Below the pieces are notes generated by a model. It saw only the letters and a list, made by a program, of their open reading frames with translations. It was not told where the DNA came from and ran no database searches. From an uncultured Paracoccaceae bacterium (GTDB lineage Bacteria > Pseudomonadota > Alphaproteobacteria > Rhodobacterales > Rhodobacteraceae), in NCBI GenBank assembly GCA_947496535.1, contig CANMDE010000007.1:62001-126000 (forward strand): a stretch of 64,000 nucleotides of DNA, given 5' to 3'. Shown here in pieces: positions 55,924 through 63,938 of this stretch; the stretch's first letter is position 1, and each line of letters begins with the position of its first letter. The position numbers and the translations under genes are program-made.

Positions 55924-56286
55924 TTACATAAAGCCCAGTTCCAGACGTGCCTCGTCGGACATCATCTCCATGCCCCATTGGGGTTCGAAGGTCATTTCCA
56001 CATCGACGTGTTTCACACCTGGCAGAGGTTCGACCGCATCTGCGACCCAGCCGGGCATTTCACCGGCCACCGGACAGCCGGGCGCTGTGAGTGTCATTAT
56101 AATGCTCACGGCGTTATCGTCTTTGACATCGATGGTGTAAATCAGGCCGAGGTCGTAGATGTTCACCGGAATTTCGGGATCGTAGACCGACCGGCACGCC
56201 TGCACGATATCCTCGTAGAGCGGATGGTCCGTGGTGGAGGGCGCGATCATCGGGGCGCCTTCGAGTTGGGTGCTGGTGTCGGTCAT
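55924..56286 (-). CDS. MIP18/DUF59 family Fe-S assembly protein (SufT-like)
   Basis: A 120-residue protein of the MIP18 (DUF59) family that helps insert or mature Fe-S clusters. Marks are VYDPEIPVNIYDLGLIY (DPE at 36-38) and MTLTAPGCPVAGEMPGWV with C71, then the GVKHVDVEMTF strand and a WGMEMMSDEAR-LELG end. No other suf genes are here. The ATG at 56286 is chosen over one at 56316. Array C (56371-56396) is about 85 bp upstream. Confidence 0.9.
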   Translation of the reverse strand: MTDTSTQLEGAPMIAPSTTDHPLYEDIVQACRSVYDPEIPVNIYDLGLIYTIDVKDDNAVSIIMTLTAPGCPVAGEMPGWVADAVEPLPGVKHVDVEMTFEPQWGMEMMSDEARLELGFM

Positions 56287-56370
56287 GAGGTTTTTCCCTA
56301 ATTCCTGAGCAAACATATAGGGTTTGGGGCAGGGGCCGTAAAGGGCCGCCGGAGACTGGCCCGGTTTTTA

Positions 56371-56396
56371 GTCGGGCATATGTCGGCTTATGTCGG
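56371..56396 (-). repeat. Array C: short phased CCGAC repeat
   Basis: Read on the minus strand: CCGAC at 56396, 56386 and 56375, with spacings of 10 and 11 bp. The core CCGAC-ATATGC-CCGAC matches the RYRTGN spacer consensus of elements A and B. It lies upstream of the DUF59 gene in the same relative direction, but lacks the distal 20-mer. Confidence 0.5.
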
Positions 56397-56501
56397 ACCC
56401 TGAAGGGCGTTTGCCGAGTGGTCCGCTTGGGAACCCATGTTGACCATGTTTTGCAATACGACCAATGTCAGCGTCGTGAGTGCATCCTTAGAGTGTGAAC
56501 G

Positions 56502-56636
56502 GTGATTTCGAACTTCAGACAGGTGGTGAAGGATGGCGATCTGCGGTTGTTTCCGATTGTGACTAAGCTCGTGGATACGGAGACGTTGGAGAAGATGGGC
56601 GCGACGCAGATGTCTGGCGAGAAGGGGAGTAGCTGA
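56502..56636 (+). pseudogene. Short frame before the immunity gene, possible toxin C-terminal remnant
   Basis: A 44-codon frame from GTG (VISNFRQVVKDGDLRLFPIV ... EKMGATQMSGEKGSS) ends in TGATG, coupled to the Imm11-like gene. An in-frame TGA lies just upstream. In polymorphic toxin systems the immunity gene directly follows the toxin's C-terminus, so this may be the tail of a lost toxin. It could also be an unrelated microprotein; I see no known domain. Confidence 0.35.
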
Positions 56637-57376
56637 TGCCTGTGGTGATTGAGTTAGATCGATATGCAGTGGAAGGCGATCTGTGGGTTGAGCCCGATGG
56701 AGACGAGAATTTGACGCGCGCGCGGAAAGCTGTCGAAGACCGCGAAGCGATCGCGAATGAACTATTTTACGCTAGGGTCCAAGTCTACAAGGACGGCGGC
56801 AAGGTTGGTAAGGCGTCTGTTGGCATCCCGAACAACGAAGTTGTGTTTCCCAGACAACCTGAACATTTTCCAGAGAAGATGGTTTTGAAAGACGGCAAAT
56901 CCTTGCCTGATTTTGTTGAGGTTGGGTATCAAAAAGGCGGCCCGATGGTGTCGCGAAAAATGCGGGCCGTGATTGAACGGCGCGAGCCGGCCGGAACCGG
57001 GTTTCAGTTTCATCCGGCAACAGTCGTTTTGCCGGACGGGTCGGTATTTTCGGAAGACTATGTTTTTTGGGATGTCTATCGGCGGGTGGATGCGATTGAC
57101 CCGGCCGGGGCGGTTGGCACCGTTGTCGACGTCGATCTCAGTTTAGGAAACCACTGTTGGAACCGAATTGTCCTTCAATCAAAGCAGCAATTGGAAGAGG
57201 GTCCGCAAAAGCGCTGGATTTTCAAATCTGCTGTTGGTGACGCGGCGGTGTGGTCAGATTTCCGCTATGGCACCGATCTGAGCATGCCGATCTGGGTGTC
57301 TGATGCGTTATGGGCGGATCTGAAGGCGGCTAGATTGACGGGGTTCAAGCCGATCTCCACCTGGGGTGAAGTCTAA
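56636..57376 (+). CDS. Imm11-like immunity protein (DUF1629 family)
   Basis: A 246-residue protein. The pattern VLPDGSVFSEDYVFWDVYRR-VDAIDP in the middle and a C-terminal DLSMPIWVSDALWADLKAAR-LTGFKPIS matches immunity proteins of the Imm11/DUF1629 group, which protect against polymorphic nuclease toxins. No toxin gene is complete nearby. It overlaps the preceding short frame (TGATG). The region around it has odd composition and no close partners. Confidence 0.6.
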   Translation: MPVVIELDRYAVEGDLWVEPDGDENLTRARKAVEDREAIANELFYARVQVYKDGGKVGKASVGIPNNEVVFPRQPEHFPEKMVLKDGKSLPDFVEVGYQKGGPMVSRKMRAVIERREPAGTGFQFHPATVVLPDGSVFSEDYVFWDVYRRVDAIDPAGAVGTVVDVDLSLGNHCWNRIVLQSKQQLEEGPQKRWIFKSAVGDAAVWSDFRYGTDLSMPIWVSDALWADLKAARLTGFKPISTWGEV

Positions 57377-57492
57377 GCCGTCTTGTTGCCTGTCCCGAGA
57401 CATCGCAGCTGCGGCGAATTCACATTTTTTCCGCAAGGCTGACGCAGAGCTAAAAGTAAGAGAATTGGAGCCACCGGGCGCGGGTGCGCTAT

Positions 57493-57516
57493 GGTGGGGT
57501 TGAACCCCACCCTACG
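57493..57516. repeat. REP-like hairpin repeat, copy 2
   Basis: GGTGGGGT-TGA-ACCCCACC followed by CTACG, 42 bp before the tgt start. Compared with copy 1 (45494-45515) the stem has one extra G-C pair added on both sides, so pairing is kept. Confidence 0.6.
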
Positions 57517-57557
57517 GCCCCTCTTGGCAATTCCGGTGGGATCGGGGAAGAGGGGGG

Positions 57558-58688
57558 ATGACACAACGATTTTCTTTTGCTTTGAACGCCACTGATGGCA
57601 AGGCCCGGACCGGTGTGATCAGTACGCCGGGTGGGGATATTCGCACGCCTGCTTTTATGCCGGTCGGCACTGCCGCCACGGTGAAAGCCATGCTGCCCGA
57701 AAGTGTGGCTGCGACCGGGGCTGATATTCTGCTGGGTAATACCTATCATCTGATGCTGCGCCCGACAGCTGAGCGGATTGATCGCTTGGGTGGCCTGCAC
57801 AGGTTCATGAACTGGGACAAGCCGATCCTGACCGATAGTGGCGGGTTTCAGGTTATGTCGCTCGCTGATCTTCGCAAGATGACCGAAGAGGGGGTGACGT
57901 TCCGCTCGCATATTGATGGATCGAAGCATCATCTGACGCCGGAGCGGTCGATGGAAATTCAGCGCTTGCTGGATTCCGATATTGTGATGGCGTTTGATGA
58001 ATGTCCTGCTTTGCCCGCAGATCGCAAACGCATCAAAGAAAGCATGGAATTGTCGATGCGCTGGGCCGCACGGTCGCGTGAGGCGTTCGGGGATCGGCCG
58101 GGCTATGCCCTGTTTGGTATTCAGCAAGGTGGTTTGGAAGAGGATCTGCGCGAGCAGAGTGCAAAGGCGCTGCGGGGGATCGAGTTTGACGGTTATGCCA
58201 TTGGCGGTCTGGCCGTGGGCGAGGGGCAGGAGGCGATGTTTGGTACGCTGGACTATGCGCCGGATCAGTTGCCCGTCGATAAGCCCCGGTATCTGATGGG
58301 CGTCGGCAAGCCCGATGATATTGTCGGTGCCGTCAAGCGTGGCGTCGATATGATGGATTGTGTTCTGCCGTCACGCTCTGGCCGGACGGGGCAGGTCTTT
58401 ACACGGCGCGGTGTGGTGAACATCAAGAATGCTCGCCACGCCGACGATCCGCGGCCACTGGATGAAAAATGTACCTGCCCTGCCTGTTCGCAATATTCCC
58501 GCGCTTATCTGCACCATGTGTTTCGGGCGCAGGAGATGATCTCGGGCATGCTGCTGACCTGGCATAACCTGCATTATTTTCAGGAAATCATGGCCGGGAT
58601 GCGGGATGCGATTGCAGCGGGGGCTTTCCAGGCGTGGGAGGCGGATTTTCACGCGGAACGCGCGTTGGGGGATATCGAGCCGTTGTAG
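57558..58688 (+). CDS. tgt: Queuine tRNA-ribosyltransferase
   Basis: Exchanges guanine-34 for preQ1 in GUN-anticodon tRNAs, including the tRNA-His in this window. The 376-residue protein has PILTDSGGFQVMSL (D93 near the substrate site), VMAFDECPALPADRKRIKES, and GGLAVGEGQEAMF. The nucleophile Asp is expected in MGVGKPDDIVGAVKRGVDMMDCVLPSR. The zinc site is CTCPACSQYSRAYLHH near the C-terminus. Residues are intact. GGGG precedes the ATG. Confidence 0.96.
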   Translation: MTQRFSFALNATDGKARTGVISTPGGDIRTPAFMPVGTAATVKAMLPESVAATGADILLGNTYHLMLRPTAERIDRLGGLHRFMNWDKPILTDSGGFQVMSLADLRKMTEEGVTFRSHIDGSKHHLTPERSMEIQRLLDSDIVMAFDECPALPADRKRIKESMELSMRWAARSREAFGDRPGYALFGIQQGGLEEDLREQSAKALRGIEFDGYAIGGLAVGEGQEAMFGTLDYAPDQLPVDKPRYLMGVGKPDDIVGAVKRGVDMMDCVLPSRSGRTGQVFTRRGVVNIKNARHADDPRPLDEKCTCPACSQYSRAYLHHVFRAQEMISGMLLTWHNLHYFQEIMAGMRDAIAAGAFQAWEADFHAERALGDIEPL

Positions 58689-59028
58689 GGTCATGAAACC
58701 CTTACCTGACATTACGTCAATTGCCGCTCATAGTCTTCGTATTACGAGTGGGTGGTTTTATGTTCTAACAGCATTATATATTTTTAGTCATAGTGCTGGC
58801 CGGGGCTGCGATGGCAGCCCCGGTTTGGCTGGGATAACGTGCGGTACGCAATCGGTTTTGTGCCGCCATGCGTCCGGAAGCTCGCCTGATCCGTTCAGGC
58901 TGTGATCACGCCACGCTAAACTGCCCAAAAAGGTTATTTTTAAGTAGTTTCGGCAATCTTTTTTGCTCCGAATCCTTGCAGTACCCTGCGAGGACGGGCA
59001 GTTTGCCCCGAGCCTTGGCGAATGTCCG
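58689..59028. other. Noncoding spacer between tgt and lon
   Basis: No gene supported. The left third is AT-rich. A strong hairpin lies at 58800-58826. The right half leads to the lon promoter. Several T-runs and weak inverted repeats are present but nothing specific. Confidence 0.5.
58800..58826 (+). terminator. GC-rich hairpin with short T-run after tgt
   Basis: CCGGGGCTGC and GCAGCCCCGG make a perfect 10-bp stem with a GATG loop, followed by TTT. It lies 111 bp after the tgt stop and is the first good terminator candidate for it. Confidence 0.65.
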
Positions 59029-59057
59029 GTTGAAAAGTCGCAACCCGGACCCCAAAT
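59029..59057 (+). promoter_or_regulatory. Sigma-32-type promoter of lon
   Basis: GTTGAAA at 59029-59035, a 14-bp spacer, and CCCCAAAT at 59050-59057. This is one mismatch in each half from CTTGAAA and CCCCATNT, with the same 14-bp spacing as the rpoH promoter. lon is a known heat-shock gene. Confidence 0.55.
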
Positions 59058-59135
59058 ATTGATGCTAAGAGGAGACGCCCCATGTCGCCGCATAGCGGGG
59101 CCGGCGCGTCTTGCCAAAAAGAGGAAAAACAGAGC

Positions 59136-61547
59136 ATGCAAGAACCATTGAGTTCATCCTACCCCGTCTTGCCATTGCGCGATATTGTGGTCTTTCCCCA
59201 CATGATCGTGCCGCTTTTTGTAGGCCGCGACAAATCTGTTCGCGCCCTTGAAGACGTGATGCAGGACGACAAGCAGATTTTGCTGTCCAGCCAGATTGAC
59301 CCCGGTGAAGATGACCCGGATCAAGAGGGTATCTACAAGGCCGGTGTTTTGGCCAATGTGCTGCAACTGCTGAAACTGCCCGATGGCACTGTCAAAGTGC
59401 TTGTGGAAGGCCGCGACCGCGTGCGGATTACGAAATTTATTCCAAATGACAGCTTCTTCGAGGCATCTGCCGAATATCTGACTGAAATGCCCGGTGAACC
59501 CACCGAGGTTGAGGCGCTGGTGCGCAATGTCTCGGCTGAGTTCGAGCGTTATGCGAAGATCAAGAAGAATATCCCCGAAGAGGCGATGGCCGCCGTGGGT
59601 GAAGCCGCTGAAGCGGCGAAGCTGGCCGATCTGGTTGCCGGGCATCTGGGTATCGAGGTGGACAAGAAGCAAGCGCTTTTGGAAACGCTATCGGTGACAG
59701 AGCGGCTGGAAAAGGTCTTTGGCCTGATGCAGGGCGAAATGTCCGTCTTGCAGGTCGAAAAGAAGATCAAGACCCGCGTGAAGACCCAGATGGAGCGCAC
59801 GCAGCGCGAGTACTATCTGAATGAGCAGATGAAAGCCATTCAGAAGGAGTTGGGTGATGGTGACGAAGGCCAGAATGAGGTCGCCGAGCTTGAGGCCAAG
59901 ATCGCCGAAACCAAGCTGTCCAAAGAGGCCAAGGAAAAGGTAGATGCGGAGCTCAAGAAGCTGAAGAACATGTCGCCGATGTCTGCAGAGGCGACGGTTG
60001 TGCGCAACTATCTGGACTGGATCTTGGCTGTGCCATGGGGCGTGAAATCACGCACCAAAAAGAACCTTGGAAACGCGCAGAAGGTTTTGGACAACGACCA
60101 CTATGGCCTTGAGAAGGTCAAAGAGCGGATCGTTGAATACCTTGCCGTGCAACAGCGTTCGGCCAAGCTGAAAGGTCCGATCATGTGCCTTGTTGGCCCT
60201 CCGGGTGTGGGTAAAACCTCGCTTGGGAAATCAGTTGCCAAGGCCACGGGGCGTGAGTTTATTCGCATTTCCCTTGGTGGCGTTCGTGATGAGAGCGAAA
60301 TTCGCGGCCACCGCCGGACCTATATCGGGTCGATGCCCGGCAAGATCATTCAGGCGCTGAAAAAGGCGAAAACCACCAACCCGCTGATCCTTCTCGATGA
60401 GATCGACAAGATGGGTCAGGATTTTCGTGGTGATCCGGCCTCTGCCATGTTGGAAGTGCTTGATCCCGAACAGAACTCGACCTTTGTCGATCACTATCTG
60501 GAGGTCGAATATGACCTTTCGAACGTGATGTTCCTGACCACTGCGAACTCTTACAACATGCCGGGGCCCTTGCTTGATCGGATGGAGATCATTTCGCTGG
60601 CCGGTTACACCGAGGATGAAAAACGCGAGATTGCGCGTCAGCATCTGTTGCCGAAGGTGATGAAGAACCATGGGCTGAAGGACAAGGAATTCAGCGTGTC
60701 GGATGATGCGCTGACAGCGATGGTCCGTGTCTACACCCGTGAGGCGGGTGTGCGGAACATGGAACGTGAGTTGGCCAAGATTGCCCGCAAGGCTGTCACC
60801 AAGATCGTGAAGAAAGAGGCGGATGTGATCGCAGTCACGGCGGCCAATCTCAACGAATTCCTTGGCGTCGAAAAGCACCGCTTTGGTCTGGCCGAAGAAG
60901 AGGATCAGGTGGGTGTTGTCACCGGTCTGGCCTGGACCAGCGTTGGCGGTGAGCTTCTGAATATCGAGGCGCTGCGCCTGCCGGGTAAGGGTCGGATGAA
61001 GACAACCGGTAAGCTGGGCGACGTGATGAAAGAGTCGATTGATGCGGCCTCTTCCTATGTGCGTTCGATTGCGCCTGAGATCGGGGTGAAGCCGCCGAAG
61101 TTTGACGCGATTGATATTCACGTCCACGTGCCTGACGGGGCGACGCCGAAGGATGGACCAAGTGCCGGTCTGGCTATGGTCACGTCCATTGTGTCAGTCC
61201 TGACTGGGATACCTGTTCGGAAAGACATCGCCATGACCGGCGAGGTGTCTTTGCGCGGGAATGCGATGCCAATTGGCGGTTTGAAAGAGAAGCTGCTTGC
61301 TGCATTACGCGGCGGAATTACCACGGTGCTGATACCTCAGGACAACGCCAAGGACTTGCCGGAAATCCCCGATAACGTGAAGGAGGGGCTGACGATCATT
61401 CCGGTAACACATGTGTCCGAGGTGCTGGAACATGCCCTTGTCAGCGAGCCGGAGCCGATTGAATGGGATGAGGCGGCTGAAGAAGCGGCGGCTGCGGCTG
61501 CCGCGCTGAATGTCGGCGCTGAAGGTGACGGAGCCCGCGCGCATTGA
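59136..61547 (+). CDS. lon: ATP-dependent protease Lon
   Basis: Degrades misfolded and regulatory proteins in the cytoplasm. With the ATG at 59136 it is 803 residues: substrate-binding N-domain (SYPVLPLRDIVVFPHMIVPL), AAA+ module with Walker A GPPGVGKTS (near residue 354) and Walker B ILLDEIDKMG, and the C-terminal peptidase with catalytic Ser in KDGPSAGLAM (near 676) and Lys about 43 residues later. The ATG at 59082 is in frame, has its own GGAG, and would add 18 residues outside the family's usual start; both may be used. A sigma-32-type promoter lies upstream and a terminator after the gene. Confidence 0.95.
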   Translation: MQEPLSSSYPVLPLRDIVVFPHMIVPLFVGRDKSVRALEDVMQDDKQILLSSQIDPGEDDPDQEGIYKAGVLANVLQLLKLPDGTVKVLVEGRDRVRITKFIPNDSFFEASAEYLTEMPGEPTEVEALVRNVSAEFERYAKIKKNIPEEAMAAVGEAAEAAKLADLVAGHLGIEVDKKQALLETLSVTERLEKVFGLMQGEMSVLQVEKKIKTRVKTQMERTQREYYLNEQMKAIQKELGDGDEGQNEVAELEAKIAETKLSKEAKEKVDAELKKLKNMSPMSAEATVVRNYLDWILAVPWGVKSRTKKNLGNAQKVLDNDHYGLEKVKERIVEYLAVQQRSAKLKGPIMCLVGPPGVGKTSLGKSVAKATGREFIRISLGGVRDESEIRGHRRTYIGSMPGKIIQALKKAKTTNPLILLDEIDKMGQDFRGDPASAMLEVLDPEQNSTFVDHYLEVEYDLSNVMFLTTANSYNMPGPLLDRMEIISLAGYTEDEKREIARQHLLPKVMKNHGLKDKEFSVSDDALTAMVRVYTREAGVRNMERELAKIARKAVTKIVKKEADVIAVTAANLNEFLGVEKHRFGLAEEEDQVGVVTGLAWTSVGGELLNIEALRLPGKGRMKTTGKLGDVMKESIDAASSYVRSIAPEIGVKPPKFDAIDIHVHVPDGATPKDGPSAGLAMVTSIVSVLTGIPVRKDIAMTGEVSLRGNAMPIGGLKEKLLAALRGGITTVLIPQDNAKDLPEIPDNVKEGLTIIPVTHVSEVLEHALVSEPEPIEWDEAAEEAAAAAAALNVGAEGDGARAH

Positions 61548-61568
61548 TCCTGTTTTGATTTGAAAGAG

Positions 61569-61596
61569 AAGGCGTGCCCAGTGAGCGCGCCTTTTT
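61569..61596 (+). terminator. Intrinsic terminator of lon
   Basis: AAGGCGTG pairs with CGCGCCTT (one G-T) and is followed by TTT, 22 bp after the lon stop. Confidence 0.7.
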
Positions 61597-61648
61597 CGTT
61601 TTGAAGTGCTGGTCTAGGATGCAGTGATTTATTTGATAGGAGGTCATT

Positions 61649-61963
61649 ATGTCTGACGATACCGCAAGCGCACTTGATGCGATCGCTACCCGGCTTGTTG
61701 ACGATGATCTGGTCAGGGTGACGCGCTTTGACTTTGCACCCGGGGCGGAGACGGGCTGGCATGTGCATGAATATGACTACGTCATTACGGCTGTGACGGA
61801 TTGTGAGTTGGGTTTGCAGGAACCAGGTGGGGCGAGCCGGAACGTGCGCGTTGCCGCAGGCGATGCATATCGTCGCGACGCGGGTGTATCACACAATGTG
61901 ATCAATTCCGGCACATCACCGATGGCCTTTGTCGAGGTTGAAATTAAGCCGCAACGCGCTTGA
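61649..61963 (+). CDS. Cupin domain protein
   Basis: A 104-residue single-domain cupin. The first cupin motif is GAETGWHVHEYDYVITAV, with metal-binding H38 and H40 and the Glu/Asp nearby; the second motif is VSHNVINSGTSPMAFVEVEI with a His. The pattern is complete, so a metal is probably bound. Substrate unknown. AGGAGG precedes the ATG. Confidence 0.85.
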   Translation: MSDDTASALDAIATRLVDDDLVRVTRFDFAPGAETGWHVHEYDYVITAVTDCELGLQEPGGASRNVRVAAGDAYRRDAGVSHNVINSGTSPMAFVEVEIKPQRA

Positions 61964-62021
61964 TATTCGGCTGTCTTGCGGCTTGCGGGGGCGTCAAAGA
62001 GAACTAAACGCGCCCTGCGTT

Positions 62022-62096
62022 GGGTGGTTAGCTCGGTGGTAGAGCGCTTCGTTCACATCGAAGATGTCAGGAGTTCAAATCTCTTATCACCCACCA
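62022..62096 (+). tRNA. tRNA-Val (CAC)
   Basis: Acceptor GGGTGGT/ATCACCC with A73 and encoded CCA, D-arm TTAGCTCGGTGGTAGAGC, anticodon arm CTTCG-TTCACAT-CGAAG with anticodon CAC, T-arm AGGAG-TTCAAAT-CTCTT. It reads GUG valine codons. A second valine tRNA (TAC) lies 1.8 kb downstream. Confidence 0.96.
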
Positions 62097-62116
62097 TTTC
62101 AGCGCTGTATAAGGTG

Positions 62117-63013
62117 TCATTCCAATTCGGCCACGAAAGCCCGCATGACGTCGGCGGCGTTGCTTGCGGCAAGCGACATGAAGGTGTTCATTTCGTTTGC
62201 ACCGTCACCACCGCCCGCCAGATCTGACAGGGATCGGAACGCAATGAACGGCACGTCGTTTGCAAAGGCCACATGTGCGACTGCTGCGCTTTCCATGTCC
62301 AGCACCTGCGCTTGGAAACTGGAATAGGCCCAGTCGCGCAGTTCGGCATTATCGACGAAGAACGACCCTGACACGCCGTTCCCGCCAAGCACGATTTGCG
62401 GCGGATCGCTGAGGCACTCATTTTCGGCGTTGCAATCGGCGAGGGTCATCCCGGTGGCCACTTTTTCGGCTGTCGCCAGCAGGTCGGGATCTGTTTCGAA
62501 CCAGAAGCGGTTGTCGACCTCTGGACTGGCCACGCTGGTGACGCCCATCGGGACGGTCGCGATCATGCCGAGGGTTTCATGCTCGCTATTCATCCACGGC
62601 GGGATCGAGAATTCTCCATCAGTTTCGCGCGCCATCACACCTTCGAGATATTTGCCCCATTGCGCGGGTACAACCACATCGCCGATGGACAGGTTCGGGT
62701 CCACGCCGCCAGCGATGCCGGAAAACGCAATGGCTGTGATGTCAAAATGATCGAGCGCCAGTTGCGTTGTCATTGCCGCATTGACCATCGATACGCCCGA
62801 CAGAAAGATCACAACAGGTTTGCCGCCCATCTGGCCGGTGATGAAGGTCGCGCCGTTGATCTGATGCTCTGCCGTGTCGGTGAGCCCTTCTTGCAGGGCG
62901 ACCCATTCGGGCGGAAAGGCTGACATGAGCGCGATTCGTGGTGTGTCGTCGACGGTTTCGGCCGTGCTGATCAACGGCAGGCCGATCAGGGCGAGAGACA
63001 GAGGAAGGCGCAT
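62117..63013 (-). CDS. Secreted 5'-methylthioadenosine/S-adenosylhomocysteine nucleosidase-like protein
   Basis: A 298-residue protein of the phosphorylase/nucleosidase superfamily: IALMSAFPPEWVALQEGL near the mature N-terminus, AFSGIAGGVDPNLSIGDVVV (the MTAN core) and VLDMESAAVAHVAFANDVPF with the ribose-binding Glu, then FRSLSDLAGG with catalytic Asp. Unlike the usual cytoplasmic enzyme it has a signal peptide (MRLPLSLALIGLPLISTAET). The ATG at 63013 follows AGGA. The role outside the cytoplasm is unclear; nucleoside scavenging is one option. Confidence 0.85.
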   Translation of the reverse strand: MRLPLSLALIGLPLISTAETVDDTPRIALMSAFPPEWVALQEGLTDTAEHQINGATFITGQMGGKPVVIFLSGVSMVNAAMTTQLALDHFDITAIAFSGIAGGVDPNLSIGDVVVPAQWGKYLEGVMARETDGEFSIPPWMNSEHETLGMIATVPMGVTSVASPEVDNRFWFETDPDLLATAEKVATGMTLADCNAENECLSDPPQIVLGGNGVSGSFFVDNAELRDWAYSSFQAQVLDMESAAVAHVAFANDVPFIAFRSLSDLAGGGDGANEMNTFMSLAASNAADVMRAFVAELE

Positions 63014-63192
63014 GAGTTTTTCCTGGCTTTTGATCATGACTTAGGGTCGTTTTCGGTTGTGAAATGTCAAGACTGCCGCCCATCTGATCGGCGCGCGCCA
63101 TGCGATGGCCCGATAAACACGCACCCCGTCTTTGGTTCGCGTATTACACTGGCAACGCTTGCATTTCCGGCTGCTTTGATGTGAGTGAAGCC

Positions 63193-63774
63193 ATGATTGA
63201 AAAACGCGAATATCCCGAACTTCTTATCCTGCGTCACGGTGAAACGGTGTGGAATGCCGAGAACCGGATGCAGGGGCAACTGAATTCGCCGCTGACGGAA
63301 AAGGGCAGGGCGCAGGCGGCGCGCCAGGCAGAGTTGTTGGGGGCGCGGGACTTGTCGGGGTTTGTGGCCTTGTCCAGTCCGCAGGGGCGGGCTTTTGAGA
63401 CGGCTGCGATTGCTGTGGCGCGTCATATGTCGCCGATTTGCACTGATGACCGCCTGCGCGAGATCGGTGTCGGCGAATGGCAAGGCCGTGTTCGGGACGG
63501 GCTATGGAATCAACCGATTGAAGATACGCCTGACGGCCCGATTGCGATGTATGAACATGCGCCGGGCGGCGAAGGGTTTGATGCGCTAGAGGCCCGGTGC
63601 CGTGGTTTTCTGGCGGATCTGGAAGGGCCAGCGGTACTGGTTACCCACGGGATTACGTCGCGGATGTTGCGGACAGTTTTGCTGGGTTTGGACCGGTCCG
63701 AGTTGGGCAATTTGCCTGGCGGACAGGGCAATGTGTTTCATCTGAAAGATAAGACGCAAACAGAGTTACGCTGA
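63193..63774 (+). CDS. Histidine phosphatase family protein (phosphoglycerate mutase-like)
   Basis: A 193-residue protein. The phosphohistidine motif is LILRHGETVWN (R14, H15), with ALSSPQGRAFETA, a conserved Glu region LREIGVGEWQGR, and the second His in AVLVTHGITSRMLR. It is probably a phosphatase rather than a mutase. The ATG at 63193 is chosen; the frame is open to 63100 but has no similarity. tRNA-Val (TAC) follows. Confidence 0.88.
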   Translation: MIEKREYPELLILRHGETVWNAENRMQGQLNSPLTEKGRAQAARQAELLGARDLSGFVALSSPQGRAFETAAIAVARHMSPICTDDRLREIGVGEWQGRVRDGLWNQPIEDTPDGPIAMYEHAPGGEGFDALEARCRGFLADLEGPAVLVTHGITSRMLRTVLLGLDRSELGNLPGGQGNVFHLKDKTQTELR

Positions 63775-63815
63775 CGCTTGCATCGTCTCTCAATATGTCC
63801 TAAATGGCGCAGAAC

Positions 63816-63891
<76 letters not shown>

Positions 63892-63915
63892 TTTCCCTCT
63901 AAATTGACGACGGAG

Positions 63916-63938
63916 CCCGGCAAGTTAAGCGGGTTTTT
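63916..63938 (+). terminator. Possible terminator after tRNA-Val (TAC)
   Basis: CCCG pairs with CGGG over a 10-base loop, followed by TTTTT. The stem is short, so this is tentative. Confidence 0.4.

Noticed and set aside
58788..59141. A 117-codon minus-strand frame between tgt and lon
   Set aside because: It overlaps the terminator hairpin and lon promoter, has no ribosome-binding site and no coherent protein pattern.
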